Source: an uncultured Clostridia bacterium
Lineage (GTDB): Bacteria > Bacillota > Clostridia > Christensenellales > Borkfalkiaceae
DNA length: 10,645 bases
Assembly (NCBI GenBank): GCA_947630775.1
Contig: CANRIY010000052.1
Coordinates: 1 to 10,645, forward strand
Direction of reading: 5' to 3'
Shown: one piece after another, positions 5,398 through 10,645 of the stretch
How positions within the stretch are numbered: the first letter of the stretch is position 1
Layout of the letters: each line of letters begins with the position of its first letter
Notes under the pieces: generated by a model
The model's database searches: none
Told to the model about the DNA's origin: nothing
What the model saw: the letters and a program-made list of their open reading frames with translations, nothing else
Position numbers and translations under genes: made by a program

Positions 5398-5700
5398 TCA
5401 CCCCTGCCATAAATATTTTGAAAGGTCGACGTAGCCGTCTACCACTTCCACACCCTCGGCGCGCAGAAGGGACGCCTGCACGTCCGGACCGCCGAACGCG
5501 AACGCGGGCGCGAGCCGCCCCTCGCAGTTGACGACGCGGTGGCAGGGGACGATCACGGGCGTAGGGTTGCGGTGGAGGGCATTGCCGACCTGCCGTGCCG
5601 CCCTCGGATGCCCGATCGCATGAGCGATCATGCCGTAGGTGACGACCTTTCCCCGCGGCACGGTTTTTAAGTATTCATAGACAGATCGATCGAAAGTCAT
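5398..5700 (-). CDS. Short MGMT-family O6-alkylguanine-DNA alkyltransferase (single-domain form)
   Basis: Encodes 100 residues, corresponding only to the C-terminal DNA-binding and active-site domain of Ogt/MGMT; the N-terminal domain is absent. PCHRVV carries the alkyl-acceptor Cys53, so this is not an Atl-type protein (which has Trp at that place). The HTH region HPRAARQVGNALHRNP includes R36, at the position of the arginine finger that flips out the damaged base. FAFGGPDVQASLLRAEGVE and the ending YLW match the short MGMT form common in Clostridia. It repairs alkylated guanine by a suicide transfer, or may mark lesions for excision repair; the sequence does not decide which. The ATG at 5700 follows a weak GGGGAAAACC. 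It lies between lepA and the DUF559 gene on the same strand, with repeat DNA on both sides, and no promoter is evident. Confidence 0.93.
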   Translation of the reverse strand: MTFDRSVYEYLKTVPRGKVVTYGMIAHAIGHPRAARQVGNALHRNPTPVIVPCHRVVNCEGRLAPAFAFGGPDVQASLLRAEGVEVVDGYVDLSKYLWQG

Positions 5701-5775
5701 TGGTTTTCCCCGTGTAAGGGTTTCCCCTCACCCTCTCGCCATCCCCAAGGAAAGGCTCTAAGAGGGGCGCCAAGC

Positions 5776-5825
5776 AACCCCCACCTTACGCGCTTCGCGC
5801 GCCACCCGCCCCCTTCAAAGGGGGC
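5776..5825 (-). repeat. Family A element (GCGCGC-GAA form), inverted
   Basis: Minus strand: GCCCCCTTTGAAGGGGGC (5825-5808), GGGTGGCGCGC-GAA-GCGCGTAAGGTGGGGGTT. It has the same three-part order as the arms of the DUF559 cassette. The stem pairs 5797-5801 with 5789-5793 (5 bp). Confidence 0.8.
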
Positions 5826-5833
5826 AGGTTTTT

Positions 5834-5870
5834 GCCCCCTCCGTGGGAGGGGGTAGGGGGTGGGGCGAGT
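5834..5870 (+). repeat. Family A companion element (CCGTGGGAGG form), second copy
   Basis: GCCCCCTCCGTGGGAGGGGG (20 bases) and GGGGGTGGGGCGAGT (15 bases) are identical to 3497-3536; only the short join between them differs (TA versus ACTAA). Confidence 0.85.
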
Positions 5871-5991
5871 TCCAAATTACGGCGCGTGGCGGGGTCTCCC
5901 TGCCTAAGCGCACTCAATTTGGTACCCTACGGGAGCCTTACTGTCCTTGCATAGCGATTTTCGGAGCGACCCGATTGATGCAGGAGGAAGG

Positions 5992-6020
5992 TTCGCTCGT
6001 TCATTTCTTTTCGAAGCCCC
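5992..6020 (+). repeat. Family C element, intergenic copy
   Basis: TTCGCTCGTTCATTTCTTT followed by TCGAAGCCCC. It shares TTCGCTCG and TTCATTTCTTT with the copies after lepA and after the phosphodiesterase gene but lacks the joining bases. Unlike those, it does not follow a stop codon. It runs directly into a family B palindrome. Confidence 0.7.
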
Positions 6021-6055
6021 GCGAGATCCTTCGCTCCGCTCAGGATGACGCGGGG
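6017..6055 (-). repeat. Family B element (GTCATCCTGAG form)
   Basis: Minus strand: GTCATCCTGAGCGGAGCGAAGGATCTC in 6049-6023 (stated as positions with key ends GTCATCCTGAG and CGAAGGATC), framed by perfect arms CCCCGC (6017-6022) and GCGGGG (6050-6055). The same head and tail occur inside the phosphodiesterase gene at 10003-10046. Confidence 0.8.
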
Positions 6056-6108
6056 GGGGCAGAATGACGCGCAAAGCGCGTCCGCGGGGCGCCTTGTGCG
6101 GAGCGAGC

Positions 6109-6148
6109 GGGGTGAGCAAAGAAATGAACGAACTCATCGAGCGAAATT
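6109..6148 (-). repeat. Family C post-stop element after lepA
   Basis: The element starts one base after the lepA TAG, and its TTTCGCTCGAT begins three bases after the stop. The 40-base element matches the one after the phosphodiesterase gene at 36 positions. It ends in GCTCACCCC. Confidence 0.8.
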
Positions 6149-6149
6149 T

Positions 6150-7961
6150 CTATTTGTCTTTATTCGTTTTCAGAATCTCCATGAACACTTCGCTCGGAAC
6201 TTCGACGGTGCCGATCTGGCGCATGCGCTTCTTGCCTTCCTTCTGCTTTTCGAGGAGTTTCTTCTTTCTTGTGATGTCGCCGCCGTAGCACTTGGCGAGG
6301 ACGTCTTTTCTGACCGCCTTCACCGTCTCGCGGGCAATAATCTTGCCCCCGATCGCCGCCTGTACGGGAATTTCAAAGAGCTGGCGGGGGATGGCGTCCT
6401 TTAAGTTTTCGCAGAGCGTTCTGCCCCGCGGATAGGCGCGTTCCTCGTGGACGATGGTCGAAAGCGCGTCGCAGACCTCGCCGTTGAGCAGGATATCAAG
6501 CTTCACAAGTCTGCTCTTCTGGTACCCCGCGATCTCGTAGTCAAAGCTCGCATAGCCCTTCGTGCGGCTCTTCAGTTCGTCGAAAAAGTCGTAGACGATC
6601 TCGTTGAGGGGGAGAAGATATTCGAGTTTCACCCGCCGTGCGTCGAGATAGGTCATGTCTTTGAAGGTGCCGCGTTTATCTTGGCAAAGGTCCATAATGG
6701 AGCCGAGATAGTCGGGCGGGGAGTAGATCTCCGCCTTCACGACGGGCTCTTCCATACTCTCGATCTCGGAGACGGGGGGAAGGTGCGAGGGGTTGTCCAC
6801 ATAAAACTCACTGCCGTCCGTCTTGTGGACGAGATAGGAGACGGAGGGCGCGGTCGTGATGATGTCGAGGTTGAACTCCCGCTCGATGCGCTCCTGAATG
6901 ATCTCCATGTGTAAAAGTCCCAAAAATCCGCAGCGGAAGCCGAAGCCGAGCGCCACGGACTTGTCGGGCTCGAAGGTGAGGGAAGCGTCGTTAAGTTTGA
7001 GTTTTAAGATCGCCTCTTTGAGGTCGAGGAACTTGCTTCCGTCGAGGGGATAAATACCGCAAAAGACAACGGGCTGGACCTTTTTATAGCCGGGAAGGGG
7101 GGGCGTGTCGGGCTTGTCGGCAGAGATCACCGTGTCGCCGACCGCGACTTCCTCGATGGATTTGATGCTCGCCGCGATGTAGCCGACCTCGCCCGCAAGG
7201 AGCTTCTCCTTGGGTTGCAGGGCGGGGGAAAAGGCGCCGACCTCGGTCACGTCATATGTCTTGTCCGAGAGGCAGGCCTTGATCTTATCGCCCACCTTCA
7301 CGCTCCCGTCCTTGACGCGGACGAAGAGAATGACGCCCTTGTAATTATCGTAATAACTGTCGAAGATGAGGGCTTTCAGGGGAGCGTCGGTGTCCCCTTC
7401 GGGGGGCGGAACAAGCTTTACCACCGCCTCCAAAATATCGCGGATATTCGTGCCTTCCTTGGCCGAAACGCAGGGGGCGTCGCCCGCGTCCAGCCCGATG
7501 ACGTCCTCGATCTCCGCCTTGGTCTCGTCGATGCGCGCCGATTGCAGATCGATCTTATTGATGACGGGCACGATCTCGAGATTGTTTTCGAGGGCGAGAT
7601 AGACGTTTGCGAGCGTCTGCGCTTCAACCCCCTGCGTCGCATCCACGACGAGGATCGCCCCCTCGCAGGCGGCAAGGGAGCGGGACACTTCATAGGTAAA
7701 GTCGACATGCCCCGGGGTGTCGATGAGGTTGAATTCGTATTCCTGCCCGTCGAGCGCGGTGTAATACATGCGGACGGGGGCGAGCTTGATGGTGATGCCG
7801 CGCTCCCGCTCGATGTCCATGCTGTCGAGGAGCTGTTCTTCCATGTCGCGCTTTGATACCTGCCCCGTGAGCTCCATGATACGGTCGGCAATGGTGCTCT
7901 TGCCATGGTCGATGTGGGCGATGATGCAAAAATTTCGTAAATTTCGGTTGGGTTTTGCCAT
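6150..7961 (-). CDS. lepA: Elongation factor 4 (LepA), ribosome-associated GTPase
   Basis: Encodes 603 residues (E. coli 599, B. subtilis 612). All GTPase motifs are present: AHIDHGKST (15-23), RERGITIK (52-59), DTPGH (81-85), NKID (135-138) and SAK (166-168). The EF-G-like later domains follow (GFRCGFLGLLHMEIIQERIERE; PPDYLGSIMDL), and the LepA-specific tail KCYGGDITRKKKLLEKQKEGKKRMR closes the protein. LepA acts on 70S ribosomes or late 30S assembly and becomes important under ionic or acid stress. The start at 7961 gives MAKPNRNLRNFCIIAHIDHG, matching the family; a TTG at 7988 would add nine residues but overlaps the -10 box. No Shine-Dalgarno precedes the ATG, and the promoter places the mRNA 5' end at or next to it. 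Downstream, on the same strand, come the alkyltransferase, DUF559 and hemW genes; lepA-hemW is the ancestral Firmicute pair. Confidence 0.98.
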   Translation of the reverse strand: MAKPNRNLRNFCIIAHIDHGKSTIADRIMELTGQVSKRDMEEQLLDSMDIERERGITIKLAPVRMYYTALDGQEYEFNLIDTPGHVDFTYEVSRSLAACEGAILVVDATQGVEAQTLANVYLALENNLEIVPVINKIDLQSARIDETKAEIEDVIGLDAGDAPCVSAKEGTNIRDILEAVVKLVPPPEGDTDAPLKALIFDSYYDNYKGVILFVRVKDGSVKVGDKIKACLSDKTYDVTEVGAFSPALQPKEKLLAGEVGYIAASIKSIEEVAVGDTVISADKPDTPPLPGYKKVQPVVFCGIYPLDGSKFLDLKEAILKLKLNDASLTFEPDKSVALGFGFRCGFLGLLHMEIIQERIEREFNLDIITTAPSVSYLVHKTDGSEFYVDNPSHLPPVSEIESMEEPVVKAEIYSPPDYLGSIMDLCQDKRGTFKDMTYLDARRVKLEYLLPLNEIVYDFFDELKSRTKGYASFDYEIAGYQKSRLVKLDILLNGEVCDALSTIVHEERAYPRGRTLCENLKDAIPRQLFEIPVQAAIGGKIIARETVKAVRKDVLAKCYGGDITRKKKLLEKQKEGKKRMRQIGTVEVPSEVFMEILKTNKDK

Positions 7962-7967
7962 GATTCC

Positions 7968-7996
7968 ATTATAACGGTTTTGGCACAAGATTGCAA
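7968..7996 (-). promoter_or_regulatory. lepA promoter, apparently giving a leaderless mRNA
   Basis: Minus strand: TTGCAA (7996-7991), 17 bases, TATAAT (7973-7968), then six bases and the ATG. The expected start point is the A of the ATG. The phosphodiesterase promoter has the same spacing. Confidence 0.7.
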
Positions 7997-8034
7997 GCGA
8001 TTACGGGGTTTCCCGCGCTCTCCCGGTTCACAAT

Positions 8035-8142
8035 GTCATTTCGAGCAAGGCGCCCGCGGCGAGTAGCCGCGGGCGCCGCCGTCGAGAAATCTCTGCCTAA
8101 TTTTGAGATTTCTCCACTTCGCTTCGCTTCGGTCGAAATGAC
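8035..8142. repeat. Two family B elements in inverted array with a 12-bp GC hairpin
   Basis: GTCATTTCGA (8035-8044) pairs with TCGAAATGAC (8133-8142), and GAGAAATCTC (8084-8093) with GAGATTTCTC (8105-8114), so the pair of elements can fold on itself. Inside the left element, GGCGCCCGCGGC (8049-8060) and GCCGCGGGCGCC (8066-8077) form a perfect 12-bp hairpin, loop GAGTA. It stands just upstream of the lepA promoter and within the 7962-8305 spacer, where no gene is seen. Confidence 0.85.
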
Positions 8143-8186
8143 AGGGCGGCTCGCACGAGCCCTTTGCGCCCTTCGTTCCTTGGCGC

Positions 8187-8228
8187 CCCCTTGTAGGGGA
8201 GCTGTCACGCTACCCTTGCGTGACTGAG
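8187..8228 (+). repeat. Family A element (GTCACGC form)
   Basis: CCCC-TTGTA-GGGG, then AGCTG, then stem GTCACGC (8204-8210), loop TACCCTT, stem GCGTGAC (8218-8224) and TGAGGG. The 7-bp stem is perfect. It is the best-preserved partner of the copy at 2265-2302. Confidence 0.82.
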
Positions 8229-8239
8229 GGGGTGTCTTG

Positions 8240-8264
8240 CCCTCCCCCTGCGTAAGGGGGAGGG
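8240..8264. repeat. GC-rich hairpin after the DUF4886 gene
   Basis: CCCTCCCCCT (8240-8249) pairs with AGGGGGAGGG (8255-8264), loop GCGTA, followed by TAGGGGAGGGGG. It lies 42 bases past the stop of the DUF4886 gene. It has no T run, so it is a companion repeat rather than a clear terminator. Confidence 0.65.
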
Positions 8265-8305
8265 GTAGGGGAGGGGGTTCGCCCTCAAATAAGTCCGTGC
8301 GCACA

Positions 8306-9571
8306 TCAACCGAACACCACGCTGTACGCCTCTTCGCGCAGGTCGGAAAGAACATTGTCCGTGAGCGCGGGGGCATCCTCCTCGCCCTCATAGAGGCACT
8401 CCCGCACGTCGAGCCCGAAGAGCCTCCCCGCGTGCACGCAGGCGCTCAGGTACGCCCCGACATACCCTTGGTGGCGGTTGTCCGTATCCCAAAGATAATA
8501 GGCCTTCTCGCTTTCATGTGCCCCGTAGATTTCCGTAAACGCCTTTCCGACATAAGAGATAAGGGAGATCCCGCAATCTTCGGCCGCTTTTTCGTATACC
8601 CTTCTGAGCTCCGCTTCCATATCGGCGACGGTCGTCTTTCTCGTATTAGCCGAAGCGGGGGAGCCCCATGTCTCATAGAGAACGACCTCGGCGTGGTCCT
8701 GCGTCGCGGCAATTTTTTCTTGGAGCGCCTTAATGCCGCTCACGAAATCGTCATTTTTATCGATGGAGTCGGTGCTGTGTTCCTGCAGGACGATATAGTC
8801 GAAGTCATGCACGGCGTTGAGGAGCAGATCGACCTGTTTTCCGCAGTCGTCCTGCGAATTTGCATGGTCCTTGAGATGCCACCCGGGGCCCGTGATCATA
8901 TACGTTTCGCAGGCGACGCCCAAATCTTCCGAGACCGCGTCGAAGATCCCCGGAACGCCCGTGCCGGGATCCTCATACCCGTTGCGGTAGGTAAAACTGT
9001 TCCCGATAAAGAGGACTTTGTAAAACTCCCACGCGGCGGGCGCACCCGCGCCGTCGTAGCGGAAGAACTTTCTGCTTGCGCTCTTAAGCCCGTCCGTGAC
9101 GTCGCCCGTGCTCTTGTCTTGCTGCCAATAGACGTCGGCGGTCTCGGGCAGGTTTTCGCTGTAATAGTAAACGTCCACCGCCCCTAAATCCGTCGCGGCG
9201 GCATTTTCGGCGAACAGCTTGACTTCCGTCCCCGCCGCACCGCTGCCGATAAGGGCAACGCTCTCGGGGAGCAGGATATAGGGCACGGGGATGCCGCGGA
9301 AGGCGTTTTCGCCGATCGAGCTAACTTTGGAGCCCACCTCGACCGCCCCGATGGTGTCGCGCTGAGAATACCACGGCTGGGTGCCTTCTTTGAAGTCGCG
9401 CATCTCGCCCTCGCCCTCGACGACGAGGGTGAGCTTCCCGTCCTTCTCTTCCAAACATGCCGTGAGGCTCCCGTCCCCGTTTTTGGAAATGTCCCACGTT
9501 TCCCCGCCGCAAGCGGAGAGAACGGGCAGGACGAGCGCCGCAGAGAGCAAAACACAAAAAATTTTTTTCAT
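8306..9571 (-). CDS. Lipoprotein with BspA-like repeat remnant and DUF4886 (SGNH-hydrolase-like) domain
   Basis: Encodes 421 residues. The ATG at 9571 has AAGGAG eight bases upstream and starts a signal peptide ending in LSAC, lipidated Cys21. Residues about 45-110 (LTLVVEGEGEMRDF, PWYS, VSSIGENAFRG, LPESVALIGSGA) resemble the opening and one or two units of BspA/LRR_5-type leucine-rich repeats. Residues about 184-390 are a DUF4886 domain: VLFIGNSFTYRNGYE with GNS at 190-192 (Ser192 as likely nucleophile), DYIVLQEHS (258-266) and DNRHQGYVGAYLSACV with D364 and H367 as the acid-base pair. DUF4886 is placed in the SGNH/GDSL hydrolase clan; surface glycan or ester deacylation is the expected chemistry, but the substrate is unknown. 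The protein should sit outside the membrane. The gene is divergent from the phosphodiesterase gene with a 100-base shared region and its own promoter. Confidence 0.93.
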   Translation of the reverse strand: MKKIFCVLLSAALVLPVLSACGGETWDISKNGDGSLTACLEEKDGKLTLVVEGEGEMRDFKEGTQPWYSQRDTIGAVEVGSKVSSIGENAFRGIPVPYILLPESVALIGSGAAGTEVKLFAENAAATDLGAVDVYYYSENLPETADVYWQQDKSTGDVTDGLKSASRKFFRYDGAGAPAAWEFYKVLFIGNSFTYRNGYEDPGTGVPGIFDAVSEDLGVACETYMITGPGWHLKDHANSQDDCGKQVDLLLNAVHDFDYIVLQEHSTDSIDKNDDFVSGIKALQEKIAATQDHAEVVLYETWGSPASANTRKTTVADMEAELRRVYEKAAEDCGISLISYVGKAFTEIYGAHESEKAYYLWDTDNRHQGYVGAYLSACVHAGRLFGLDVRECLYEGEEDAPALTDNVLSDLREEAYSVVFG

Positions 9572-9590
9572 GAAAATTCTCCTTGCCATG

Positions 9591-9619
9591 ATTGTATCAC
9601 ACGGAAACGGCTCCGTCAA
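9591..9619 (-). promoter_or_regulatory. Promoter of the DUF4886 lipoprotein gene
   Basis: Minus strand: TTGACG (9619-9614), 17 bases, TACAAT (9596-9591), one mismatch in each box. The start near 9584 leaves about 12 bases of leader containing the AAGGAG ribosome site. Confidence 0.75.
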
Positions 9620-9636
9620 GAGAAGAGTTCTTTTCC

Positions 9637-9665
9637 TTGCGTTTTTCATGCCGCCGTGCTATAAT
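9637..9665 (+). promoter_or_regulatory. Promoter of the phosphodiesterase gene, apparently leaderless
   Basis: TTGCGT (9637-9642), 17 bases, TATAAT (9660-9665), then six bases to the ATG at 9672. The -35 box is weak after TTG. The mRNA would begin at the start codon; the AGGGGC before the ATG is too close to act as a Shine-Dalgarno. Confidence 0.65.
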
Positions 9666-9671
9666 AGGGGC

Positions 9672-10523
9672 ATGAAACCCTTTCTAAAAACGACTCCGTT
9701 TGCCCACCGCGGACTTCACGGGGGTACCATGCCCGAGAACTCCCTTCCCGCTTTCTGCGCCGCCGTCGGAAAAGGCTACGGCATCGAGACGGATATCCGC
9801 TTCACAAAGGACAAAAAAATCGTCGTATTCCACGACGACGATCTTCTCCGCATGACGGGAGACGGGCGGCAAGTTTCGGACTGCACCTATGAAGAGCTTG
9901 CGGCATTGACGCTCCTTCCCGACTCTCCGCGTCATCCTGAGCCGCCGCGCTGTCCTGAGTCCTACCCTCCGCGTCATCCTGAGTCCGAGCCCGTTCTCTC
10001 GCGTCATCCTGAGCCGCCGCTGCCTTTGCGGCGTGTCGAAGGATCCCGAGGAACGGAGTCCGAACCCGCGCATATCCCGCTGTTTTCCGAATTTTTGGAA
10101 GAAGTCAAAGGCGAAGTCCCCCTTCTCATCGAGATCAAGAACATGGCGGGCGTGAAGGCGGGGGAGATCGCAGAGGCGCTGTCCGAAGCAATGCAGGGCT
10201 ACCGCGGCGAATATGCCGTCCAGTCCTTCAACCCGCTCTATGTGCACGCCTATAAAAAGCTGCACAAAGATATCATGTGCGGCGTGCTCGGAACGGCGGA
10301 AGAGGGGGCGGCGAAGGGCTTTCAGGCGTTTGCGATCAAGCACTTGCCCCTGAATTTTTACACGAAGCCCGATTTTATCAGCTACCGCAAAGAGGATCTG
10401 CCCCGCAGAAAAGTCACGCACTTCAAGGGCGTGCGCCTTGCTTGGGTCGTGCGTTCCCCTTCCGAGGAGTCCCACCTCCGCCCCTTTGTCGATAATATTA
10501 TTTTTGAGAACTATTTACCGTAA
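9672..10523 (+). CDS. Glycerophosphodiester phosphodiesterase family protein with an in-frame repeat insert
   Basis: Encodes 283 residues; ATG 9672 gives MKPFLKTTPFAHRGLHGG, the normal start for a short cytoplasmic GDPD. Catalytic elements: H12-R13 (AHRG), E22-N23 (PENS), E39 and D41 (GIETDIRF), H54 (VVFHDD), E154 and K156 (LLIEIKN). Family members cleave deacylated phospholipids to glycerol-3-phosphate and an alcohol. The TIM-barrel text is continuous up to LTLLPD (79-84) and resumes at HIPLFSEFLEEVKGEVPLLIEIKN (134 on). Between them, residues 85-133 are Pro/Arg/Glu-rich with RHPE three times and are the translation of intergenic repeat DNA. The insert has 49 codons, keeps frame and has no stop. 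All catalytic residues lie outside it, so activity may survive. The usual C-terminal TD is not seen; VRSPSEE...DNIIFENYLP replaces it. Confidence 0.93.
   Translation: MKPFLKTTPFAHRGLHGGTMPENSLPAFCAAVGKGYGIETDIRFTKDKKIVVFHDDDLLRMTGDGRQVSDCTYEELAALTLLPDSPRHPEPPRCPESYPPRHPESEPVLSRHPEPPLPLRRVEGSRGTESEPAHIPLFSEFLEEVKGEVPLLIEIKNMAGVKAGEIAEALSEAMQGYRGEYAVQSFNPLYVHAYKKLHKDIMCGVLGTAEEGAAKGFQAFAIKHLPLNFYTKPDFISYRKEDLPRRKVTHFKGVRLAWVVRSPSEESHLRPFVDNIIFENYLP
9924..10070 (+). repeat. Family B repeat array inserted inside the phosphodiesterase gene
   Basis: The 13-mer GCGTCATCCTGAG occurs at 9929-9941, 9971-9983 and 10001-10013, with a decayed copy (TGTCCTGAG) at 9951-9959. The last copy is complete: GTCATCCTGAG, a GCCGCCGC/GCGGCG core, then GTGTCGAAGGATCC (10033-10046). 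It is the same element as the intergenic one at 6023-6049. Length is about 147 bases, a multiple of three. Confidence 0.88.
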
Positions 10524-10562
10524 GTTTCGCTCGATAATTTCGTTCATTTCTTTGCTCGCCCC
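10523..10562 (+). repeat. Family C post-stop element after the phosphodiesterase gene
   Basis: TTTCGCTCGAT starts one base after the TAA. It matches the lepA copy at 36 of 40 positions and ends in GCTCGCCCC. The rest of the window (10563-10645) holds GTTTTGTCATTTCGCCCC, a family B head, and an inverted GCACTTC/GAAGTGC pair, and no gene. Confidence 0.8.
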
Positions 10563-10645
10563 TCTGAGGGACGCGCCCCTGTTTTGTCATTTCGCCCCGC
10601 CCGCACTTCTATTGTGCACCAAGGGCGGCACGAGCACGAAGTGCG

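Larger units (their letters stand above)
5701..6149. other. Gene-free spacer between lepA and the alkyltransferase gene
   Basis: No gene is credible; the frame at 5843-6067 translates repeat DNA and has no ribosome site. From left to right it holds a family A pair (5776-5870), a unique stretch (5871-5990) with no recognisable signal, a family C copy joined to a family B palindrome (5992-6055), and the family C copy after lepA (6109-6148). The two C copies point toward each other. Confidence 0.7.

Noticed and set aside
5843..6067. 74-codon open frame in the repeat block downstream of lepA
   Set aside because: Translation of repeat DNA; no start signal or domain.
7215..7856. 213-codon open frame antisense to lepA
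   Set aside because: Shadow of lepA, which has all GTPase motifs on the other strand.
8237..9187. 316-codon open frame antisense to the DUF4886 gene
   Set aside because: It starts in repeat DNA and mirrors a well-supported lipoprotein gene; no recognisable protein features.

Overview
The window is a roughly 10.6 kb stretch of moderately high-GC bacterial chromosome that reads like an uncultured gut-type Clostridia (Firmicutes/Bacillota) genome. The GyrA C-terminal domain has the Bacillus/Clostridia layout. Shine-Dalgarno sites are AGGAGG-like, promoters are TTGACA/TATAAT with 17-base spacers, lipoproteins have classical lipoboxes, and lepA and hemW lie near each other in the order known from Firmicutes. 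The genus cannot be fixed from the sequence; a Christensenellales-like lineage is only a guess.

Layout, left to right: the 3' two thirds of gyrA (+); a 646-base gene-free stretch full of hairpin repeats and a perfect 22-bp palindrome; a small XRE regulator (-) divergent from a short lipoprotein gene (+), with a 17-bp motif repeated exactly 40 bp apart, once inside each promoter; a bidirectional terminator; hemW (-); a DUF559 endonuclease-like gene (-) bracketed by inverted copies of the local G-rich repeat; a short MGMT-type alkyltransferase (-); 449 gene-free bases of repeats; lepA (-); another repeat block; a DUF4886/SGNH lipoprotein (-) divergent from a glycerophosphodiester phosphodiesterase (+); and the beginning of another repeat tract.

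The genes are mostly housekeeping (topology, translation, heme metabolism, DNA repair) and do not form one pathway. The unusual part is the repeat ecology. Three families recur. Family A is G-rich: a conserved GCCCCC..GGGGGC hairpin, then a hairpin whose stem sequence changes with compensation from copy to copy, then GGTGGGGGTT. Family B consists of GTCATTTCGA/TCGAGAAATCTC and GTCATCCTGAG/CGAAGGATC elements; it has entered the coding sequence of the phosphodiesterase as a 49-codon in-frame insert. Family C carries the 11-mer TTTCGCTCGAT, which sits 0 to 3 bases after the stop codons of gyrA, lepA and the phosphodiesterase, always in the sense orientation.

The best candidate for an undescribed system is the DUF559 cassette at about 4851-5314. 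It is an AT-rich Vsr-like nuclease gene with inverted family-A arms that supply both its stop codon and the G-run before its start codon. It lies in the interval between lepA and hemW. This resembles the RAYT/REP relationship with a different enzyme class; it is an inference from layout and is not demonstrated.
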